A DNA stretch of 8,813 nucleotides from contig JASGCR010000076.1 in NCBI GenBank assembly GCA_030054015.1, positions 1 through 8,813 of the forward strand. Reading direction: 5' to 3'. Of the stretch, positions 5,822 through 8,813 are shown piece by piece (position 1 is the stretch's first letter; every line of letters starts with the position of its first letter). Origin of the DNA: Candidatus Symbiobacter sp. Lineage in GTDB: Bacteria > Pseudomonadota > Alphaproteobacteria > Elsterales > Elsteraceae. Position numbers and translations under genes: made by a program. The notes under the pieces were generated by a model that was not told the origin of the DNA, ran no database searches, and saw nothing but the letters and a program-made list of their open reading frames with translations.

Positions 5822-5889
5822 TATCAGCACGTGACAGCGTCTTAATCTTTTGCCGTCGCAAAATATTGTGTTATAATTACAGAATAGAT
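5725..5889 (+). repeat. 165-bp direct repeat, copy 1 (toxin tail plus promoter)
   Basis: This stretch aligns without gaps to 6395-6559, with 7 mismatches in 165 bp. It covers the last 31 codons of a ParE-like toxin, the intercassette spacer and the next promoter through AATAGAT. It is one arm of the array's duplication unit and a natural site for unequal crossing-over. Confidence 0.9.
5850..5877 (+). promoter_or_regulatory. Promoter of cassette 2
   Basis: TTGCCG (5850-5855), a 16-bp spacer and a perfect TATAAT (5872-5877). The spacer contains CGCAAAATATTGTG, an imperfect palindrome that is conserved in copy 3 and could be an operator. The antitoxin start at 5911 has GGAG at 5900-5903. Confidence 0.65.
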
Positions 5890-5910
5890 TTATTCTGATG
5901 GAGTGGTGTC

Positions 5911-6002
5911 ATGGATGGTTTTCGCAATATTGGTCTTGACGATGATGTCGCGGCGGACGCATTATCCGCACAGGATTCGCGCGATGATCATGACCACGCG
6001 GC
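5911..6002 (+). repeat. Duplicated antitoxin 5' segment, copy 2
   Basis: Partner of 5501-5592, 91 of 92 positions identical. The following segment (5992-6039) instead matches the cassette 3 antitoxin at 46 of 48 positions, so this gene is where the two similarity blocks meet. Confidence 0.85.
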
Positions 6003-6114
6003 CAAAATCGCGGCCTTGCGGCACGAGATTCAATTGGGGTTGGATGATGTGGCGGCGGGGCGAGTCATAAGGCTTGACATGGATCGCCTGGATGAATATT
6101 TCGCTAAATTCTAA
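5911..6114 (+). CDS. ParD-like short antitoxin, cassette 2
   Basis: This 67-aa protein is the partner of the ParE-like toxin that starts 14 bp after its stop codon. Residues 31-67 (AKIAALRHEIQLGLDDVAAG, then IRLDMDRLDEYFAKF) match the toxin-binding C-terminus of ParD-type antitoxins: an amphipathic helix, a Gly turn and a final short helix. The N-terminal 30 residues are acidic, with a His/Asp cluster, and do not look like a ribbon-helix-helix domain, which makes the protein shorter than the usual ParD of about 80-95 residues. The gene is a mosaic: its 5' 92 bp is shared with cassette 1 and its central 48 bp with cassette 3. The promoter at 5850-5877 and GGAG at 5900-5903 support the start at 5911. 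How the operon is autoregulated without a DNA-binding domain is open. Confidence 0.75.
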   Translation: MDGFRNIGLDDDVAADALSAQDSRDDHDHAAKIAALRHEIQLGLDDVAAGRVIRLDMDRLDEYFAKF

Positions 6115-6128
6115 GCGGATGTTTGGTT

Positions 6129-6491
6129 ATGCCGTATCATGTCGAGGTAACCCAAAGGGCCGATCAAGACACAAACCATATACTGCAGATAACATTCCTG
6201 CGTTGGGGCGGCGATGCCAAAAGACGTTATACCAACTTGTTAAAACGCGCTTATCGTCAATTAGAATCAAATCCTTATGGGGTTGGCACCAAATCGGTAG
6301 AAAATTCTCCGCCCAATTTGCGTCGTCTGCCGTTACGAAATATTAACCAAAACAAAGGGTTAAATCGGGTCAAAAATCCGCCGCATGTGATTTTTTATCG
6401 CATCCGCGAACCTAACTTAGTTGTGGTTCTCCGTATCCTTCACGATCATATGGACGTGGCAACACAGTTAAACGATCAAGCCAATCCTTAA
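6129..6491 (+). CDS. ParE-like toxin, cassette 2
   Basis: This 120-aa protein has the RelE/ParE toxin pattern. It has an N-terminal strand (MPYHVEVTQRAD), two amphipathic helices (about 12-47, including RRYTNLLKRAYRQLESNP), a basic segment (LRRLPLRNINQ, 65-74) and the diagnostic C-terminal strands HVIFYRIREPNLVVVLRILH with HMDV (86-110). ParE toxins poison DNA gyrase, and relatives cleave mRNA; which applies is unknown. Asn-rich NPYGVGTKS and the NINQNKGLN loop are longer than in compact ParE (about 95-100 aa). I chose the ATG at 6129 (14 bp after the antitoxin stop). A TTG two codons earlier (6123) is possible, and only a weak GCGGA site is present, so translation is probably coupled to the antitoxin. 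Its 3' end belongs to the 165-bp repeat. Confidence 0.8.
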   Translation: MPYHVEVTQRADQDTNHILQITFLRWGGDAKRRYTNLLKRAYRQLESNPYGVGTKSVENSPPNLRRLPLRNINQNKGLNRVKNPPHVIFYRIREPNLVVVLRILHDHMDVATQLNDQANP

Positions 6492-6559
6492 TATCAGCAC
6501 GTGACAGTGTCTTAATCTTTTGCCGTCGCAAAATATTGTGGTATAATCACAAAATAGAT
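6395..6559 (+). repeat. 165-bp direct repeat, copy 2 (toxin tail plus promoter)
   Basis: Gap-free partner of 5725-5889 with 158 of 165 positions identical. It includes the toxin 2 tail, its stop codon and the cassette 3 promoter, and it ends just before the sequence leading to the antitoxin 3 ribosome-binding region. Confidence 0.9.
6520..6547 (+). promoter_or_regulatory. Promoter of cassette 3
   Basis: TTGCCG (6520-6525), a 16-bp spacer and TATAAT (6542-6547), lying in the 165-bp repeat and so nearly identical to the cassette 2 promoter. Its position rules out the upstream in-frame ATG at 6536, which would fall between the promoter boxes. The antitoxin therefore starts at 6581. Confidence 0.65.
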
Positions 6560-6580
6560 GTTTTCCTATGGGGTTTTGTC

Positions 6581-6751
6581 ATGGATGATTTTCGTAATAT
6601 TGCGCTCGATGATGAACTTGACCGCGCGGCCAAAATCGCGGCCTTACGGCACGAGATTCAATTGGGGATCGATTCTTTGGCCGAAGGGGGCGGGATCGTT
6701 CTTAAATCCCCCGAAGATATAACCAAATTTATGGCCGAATTTTATGGTTAA
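6581..6751 (+). CDS. ParD-like minimal antitoxin, cassette 3
   Basis: At 56 aa this is the shortest antitoxin of the array. It begins MDDFRNIALDDELDRAAKIA, lacking 15 residues (the ALSAQDS...His/Asp part) that antitoxins 1 and 2 have between the LDDD motif and AAKIAALRHEIQLG. The helix AAKIAALRHEIQLGIDSLAE and the tail EDITKFMAEFYG would bind the toxin. There is no room for a ribbon-helix-helix domain. The 48 bp at 6620-6667 match antitoxin 2 at 46 positions, whereas the 3' end (GGIVLKSPEDITKF) is unrelated to the DMDRLDEYF tail of the others, in keeping with a different partner toxin. The start at 6581 follows GGGG at 6570-6573. The toxin starts 11 bp after its stop. Confidence 0.7.
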   Translation: MDDFRNIALDDELDRAAKIAALRHEIQLGIDSLAEGGGIVLKSPEDITKFMAEFYG

Positions 6752-6762
6752 GTGCTTGAATA

Positions 6763-7119
6763 ATGAAGAAAAATTGGCAAATTGTAATTTCGCCGCTGGC
6801 ACGAAAAGATTTGGCGGGGATACATAATAGAACAAAACAAATTTGGGGTAAGGATGCCGCCAATCGATATTCCGATTTAATTGATCTTGGGCTAAAAAAT
6901 TTACAAAATAACCCGAATCAGATGGGCGTACGGATTGAAAAGGAAATAAAGCTAAATTTATATTCTTATCCTTTACGTAACGTTAATCAGAAGCCTCTGG
7001 CGGGCAAAGTAAAGAGTCCAAGGCACGTGATTTATTATCAAATCTCCGAGCCAAACGTAATCCAAATCCTCCGTATTCTGCATGACAAAATGGACGTGGG
7101 GTCGCATCTTCGAACCTAA
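6763..7119 (+). CDS. ParE-like toxin, cassette 3
   Basis: This 118-aa, basic, RelE/ParE-superfamily protein starts with a typical strand-helix opening (WQIVISPLARKDLAGI), followed by helix DAANRYSDLIDLGLKNLQNNP (30-51). A basic strand region is followed by the C-terminal pair SPRHVIYYQISEPNVIQILR and ILHDKMDV (85-112). It keeps the NVNQK loop and the HVI-YY / RILHDKMDV signature of toxin 2, but the first 80 residues are only distantly similar. The pair therefore diverged long before the recent exchanges in the antitoxins and promoters. The gene is more AT-rich than cassettes 1 and 2. It follows antitoxin 3 by 11 bp without a clear ribosome-binding site, suggesting coupling. Gyrase poisoning is the ParE default, but the target is unproven. 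Confidence 0.8.
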   Translation: MKKNWQIVISPLARKDLAGIHNRTKQIWGKDAANRYSDLIDLGLKNLQNNPNQMGVRIEKEIKLNLYSYPLRNVNQKPLAGKVKSPRHVIYYQISEPNVIQILRILHDKMDVGSHLRT

Positions 7120-7155
7120 CCAAGCTTAAATCCCCATTATCACAGGACAGAAAAA

Positions 7156-7665
7156 ATGTTCGCACAAACCATTACCCCCATGTTGGCATTTAACGGCAAT
7201 GCTTTTGAAGCGGCTGATTTTTATGTCGGGCTGTTCCCGAATGCGCGCATCCTGCAGCGCATGAATTACCAGGATATGAGCCTGGTTTCCGAGAAAATGG
7301 CGGCACTGACCGGCAAACCGATGCTGGTCGAATTGGAAATTGATGGGCAGAAATTCACCGCCTTTAACGATAATGGCAATAACATTGCCCAGGGTTTTAA
7401 CCTATCGATCTCCTTTGTCAAATCCTGCGCCACCCAGGCCGAGATTGACCGTATTTGGGATGGGATCGTGGCGGCGGGAGGCAAGACGATGGCTTGTGGC
7501 TGGATTACCGATCATTTTGGCGTCACCTGGCAAATCATACCGAATAATTTGGGGGAGATGATGACATCCTCTGATCGTGCCGCCAGCCACCGCACCTTTG
7601 CCGCCATGATGCACATGATAAAACTCGACAAAGCGGCGTTAGAGGCGGCCTTCGCCGGGCCTTAG
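7156..7665 (+). CDS. PhnB-like VOC-fold protein
   Basis: This 169-aa protein is of the PhnB / '3-demethylubiquinone-9 3-methyltransferase' domain group (vicinal-oxygen-chelate fold). Despite the group name, no methyltransferase activity should be assumed, and most members are uncharacterised. Matching segments are ITPMLAFNGNAFEAADFYVG with LFPNARI (6-32), KFTAFNDNG (66-74), the second-repeat strand FNLSISFVKSCATQAEIDRI (81-100), an AAGG turn (106-109), CGWITDHFGVTWQIIPN (114-130) and LGEMM (132-136). The ATG at 7156 has AGGACAG at 7143-7149. Its stop lies 65 bp from the convergent amidase stop. It lies 36 bp behind the toxin but is not obviously part of the toxin-antitoxin array, because its composition resembles the metabolic genes. 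Ligand and role are unknown. Confidence 0.85.
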   Translation: MFAQTITPMLAFNGNAFEAADFYVGLFPNARILQRMNYQDMSLVSEKMAALTGKPMLVELEIDGQKFTAFNDNGNNIAQGFNLSISFVKSCATQAEIDRIWDGIVAAGGKTMACGWITDHFGVTWQIIPNNLGEMMTSSDRAASHRTFAAMMHMIKLDKAALEAAFAGP

Positions 7666-7674
7666 GGGCTTGAA

Positions 7675-7742
7675 CCACACCCCGTAAACCACACCCCGTA
7701 AATCACACTCCCTAAACCACACCCTGTCAATCACACCAAACC
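7675..7742. repeat. 14-bp tandem repeat between convergent genes
   Basis: Four full units of CCACACCCCGTAAA type (7675-7688, 7689-7702, 7703-7716, 7717-7730) and a partial fifth (7731-7742) stand head to tail. The first two are identical, and the next carry 2-3 changes each. The last copy contains the amidase stop codon and final codons (minus strand GGTTTGGTGTGA), so the array seems to have grown from the 3' end of that gene by slippage. It fills nearly the whole gap between the VOC and amidase genes. No convincing bidirectional terminator hairpin is present. Confidence 0.85.
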
Positions 7743-8585
7743 TTTTTCGCGGAAATGCCGTTGGATCGACAGGGATAATCTTTCGGAAATTTTGCTTTGA
7801 TAGCTGCGTTTGGCGAGTTGTTTTTCGTCGATCGGGTTCGAGATAAACCCCATCTCGACCAAGACCGAGGGGATGTCCGGAGCCCGCAACACCGCAAAAT
7901 TGGCTTGGCGACGCGGGCGTTCCAAGGGGGTAAAAACCGGCGGCATGGTACGCACCAGTTTTTCAGCCATATCGCGCGAGGCGCGGGAGGTATCGCGCGA
8001 CATCAAATCCAACAAGACCGGCCTGGCATCGGGGTCTTGCCCCTGTAATATCCCGCCCGCCAAGCGATCCGCGGCATTTTCGCTTTCGGCCAGCTTGGCC
8101 GCCAAACTGTCAGATGCTTCTTCCGACAAAGTATAAACCGAAAAACCGCGCATGGCGTGGTCGTGAATCGAATCGGCATGAAGCGACATAAATAACGCGG
8201 CCTGCGCCGCCCGCGCCAACCGCACCCGATCCGGCAAGGCAATAAACATATCGTCCCACCGCGTCAGAATCACATTAAATTTGCCACTGGCCGAGAGTTG
8301 CATCGCCAAATCACGCGCCACCGCCACCGTCACGGATTTTTCCTTGGTGCCAAAGCGACCAATCGCACCCGGATCACGCCCGCCATGCCCGGCATCAATC
8401 GCAATGGTCGGCAATAGCAGGCTGGCACGGTTGTTGAGGGGCGGGGACTTTTTAGGCGCATCGGCGGCAGCCCATGCAGCCCCATTTTTCCGGCCCATCA
8501 CTTGGCCGCACCACCCAGCCAAAAACGCACCTAGGCTCTCGGTCATAAATTTCCGGCGCGACAGGGGAGAGAGAAATTTGGTCAT
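7731..8585 (-). CDS. Tat-exported N-acetylmuramoyl-L-alanine amidase (Amidase_3)
   Basis: This 284-aa zinc amidase cleaves the lactyl-alanine bond between glycan strand and peptide in murein, normally to split daughter cells. The N-terminus is a twin-arginine signal: SRRKFM (9-14), a hydrophobic stretch (LGAFLAGWCGQVMG) and likely cleavage near AAWAAADA (36-43). The catalytic domain (about 60-280) shows IDAGHGGRDPGA with zinc ligand His67, GTKEKSV with Glu82, MSLHADS with His136, and VLVEMGFISN with catalytic Glu244. Between SLHADS and the last block lies an insert (about 151-230, Glu/Arg-rich) that in AmiC-type enzymes contains the autoinhibitory helix relieved by EnvC/NlpD. There is no AMIN targeting domain before the catalytic part. 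It has its own minus-strand promoter. The start at 8585 is chosen because the Tat motif follows directly; only a weak GAGA site is visible. Confidence 0.92.
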   Translation of the reverse strand: MTKFLSPLSRRKFMTESLGAFLAGWCGQVMGRKNGAAWAAADAPKKSPPLNNRASLLLPTIAIDAGHGGRDPGAIGRFGTKEKSVTVAVARDLAMQLSASGKFNVILTRWDDMFIALPDRVRLARAAQAALFMSLHADSIHDHAMRGFSVYTLSEEASDSLAAKLAESENAADRLAGGILQGQDPDARPVLLDLMSRDTSRASRDMAEKLVRTMPPVFTPLERPRRQANFAVLRAPDIPSVLVEMGFISNPIDEKQLAKRSYQSKISERLSLSIQRHFREKGLV

Positions 8586-8631
8586 GTTGGATTCTCAAGG
8601 GCGATAAAATTTAATCAATCCGTTAAGCCTA

Positions 8632-8660
8632 ATCATAGTTCAGGCAAAACCTTAATGCAA
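8632..8660 (-). promoter_or_regulatory. Promoter of the amidase gene
   Basis: Read on the minus strand, TTGCAT (8660-8655) is followed after exactly 17 bp by TATGAT (8637-8632). These match four and five of six consensus bases. Transcription would begin near 8625, leaving about 40 nt of leader before the ATG. Confidence 0.6.
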
Positions 8661-8730
8661 GCGAATAAGTTATTGACTCTTATGATGGTTTTGCGGGCGG
8701 TTTGAAAGTCTGAACCCGTCCTAAAAAAAG

Positions 8731-8813
8731 GAGCGTCAGAGACAAGAGCGTCAGAGAAAAGAGCGTCAGAGACAAGAGCGTCAGAGACAAGAGCGTCAGA
8801 GAAAAGAGCGTCA
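8731..8813. repeat. 15-bp tandem repeat running off the window edge
   Basis: Five complete units of GAGCGTCAGAGAMAA (8731-8745, 8746-8760, 8761-8775, 8776-8790, 8791-8805) and a partial sixth (8806-8813) are otherwise identical. The base at unit position 13 varies in the order C, A, C, C, A. The unit length is a multiple of three, and all plus-strand frames are closed just upstream by stops (8703, 8711 and 8722). One minus-strand frame repeats as DALFS/DALVS and stays open from the window edge to about 8635. There is no start codon in view, so coding status is undecided. The rest of the stretch between the amidase and this array (8586-8730) holds only the amidase promoter. Confidence 0.9.

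Noticed and set aside
6536..6580. 15-residue upstream extension of antitoxin 3 from an ATG at 6536
   Set aside because: The start codon lies between the -35 and -10 boxes of the cassette promoter, so it could not be transcribed from it. The MDDFRN start at 6581 aligns with the other antitoxins.
5345..7119. CRISPR array or integron cassette array as an explanation for the repeats
   Set aside because: Repeats are long, only two or three copies, and made of coding and promoter sequence. No short regular repeats with unique spacers, attC-like sites or integrase are seen.
7640..7670. GGCG...CGCC pairing at the end of the VOC gene as a terminator
   Set aside because: The stem is four base pairs, inside codons, with no T-run after it.
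8640..8730. Plus-strand promoter starting with TTGACT near 8673
   Set aside because: No acceptable -10 box at 16-18 bp (GC-rich GCGGGCGG there), and no plus-strand gene follows within the window.

Overview
The window looks like chromosomal DNA from a proteobacterium, most likely an alphaproteobacterium. This rests on the nitrogen-metabolism cluster, which has the rhizobial glxBCD-glnT arrangement (also the mgsABC-gmaS arrangement of methylotrophs). A Tat-type amidase precursor and a REP-like palindrome of the kind scattered through alphaproteobacterial intergenic DNA point the same way. The assignment is an inference from gene content. No rRNA or tRNA gene is visible.

Left part (1-5344): a split glutamate-synthase-like enzyme is encoded as three polypeptides. 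These are a class II glutamine amidotransferase (glxB-like), a GXGXG beta-helix subunit (glxC-like, overlapping glxB by ATGA) and an FMN-binding synthase subunit (glxD-like). A type III glutamine synthetase-like enzyme (glnT/gmaS-like) follows, with its own strong promoter. The set fits ammonium assimilation through an alternative GS/GOGAT-like route, or the synthesis of gamma-glutamylmethylamide and N-methylglutamate from methylamine. The window alone cannot decide, because no N-methylglutamate dehydrogenase genes are present here. Two small AT-rich genes of unknown function sit between glxC and glxD: a 106-aa beta-rich protein and a 99-aa protein with a C-terminal membrane helix. They interrupt a normally compact gene set.

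Middle part (5420-7119): three tandem toxin-antitoxin cassettes have a ParE-like toxin and a very short antitoxin that resembles only the C-terminal, ParE-wrapping part of ParD. No ribbon-helix-helix DNA-binding domain is evident. Cassette 1 keeps its antitoxin but has only the last third of a toxin. Cassettes 2 and 3 look intact. Each has a promoter of the same layout (TTGCCG-like box, 16-bp spacer, TATAAT-like box). A 165-bp repeat, about 96% identical and without indels, covers the toxin tail plus the next promoter and occurs after cassettes 1 and 2. The antitoxin genes are mosaics: 1 and 2 are nearly identical at the 5' end, 2 and 3 in the centre. This indicates duplication and recombination within the array.

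Right part (7120-8813): a PhnB-like VOC-fold protein (+) converges with a Tat-exported N-acetylmuramoyl-L-alanine amidase (-). A 14-bp tandem repeat lies between them and runs over the amidase stop codon. Upstream of the amidase are a good minus-strand promoter and, at the window edge, a 15-bp tandem repeat of at least 5.5 units that continues out of view.

The most interesting parts are the ParE arrays with apparently DNA-binding-domain-free antitoxins, and the two unknown small genes inside the glx cluster.
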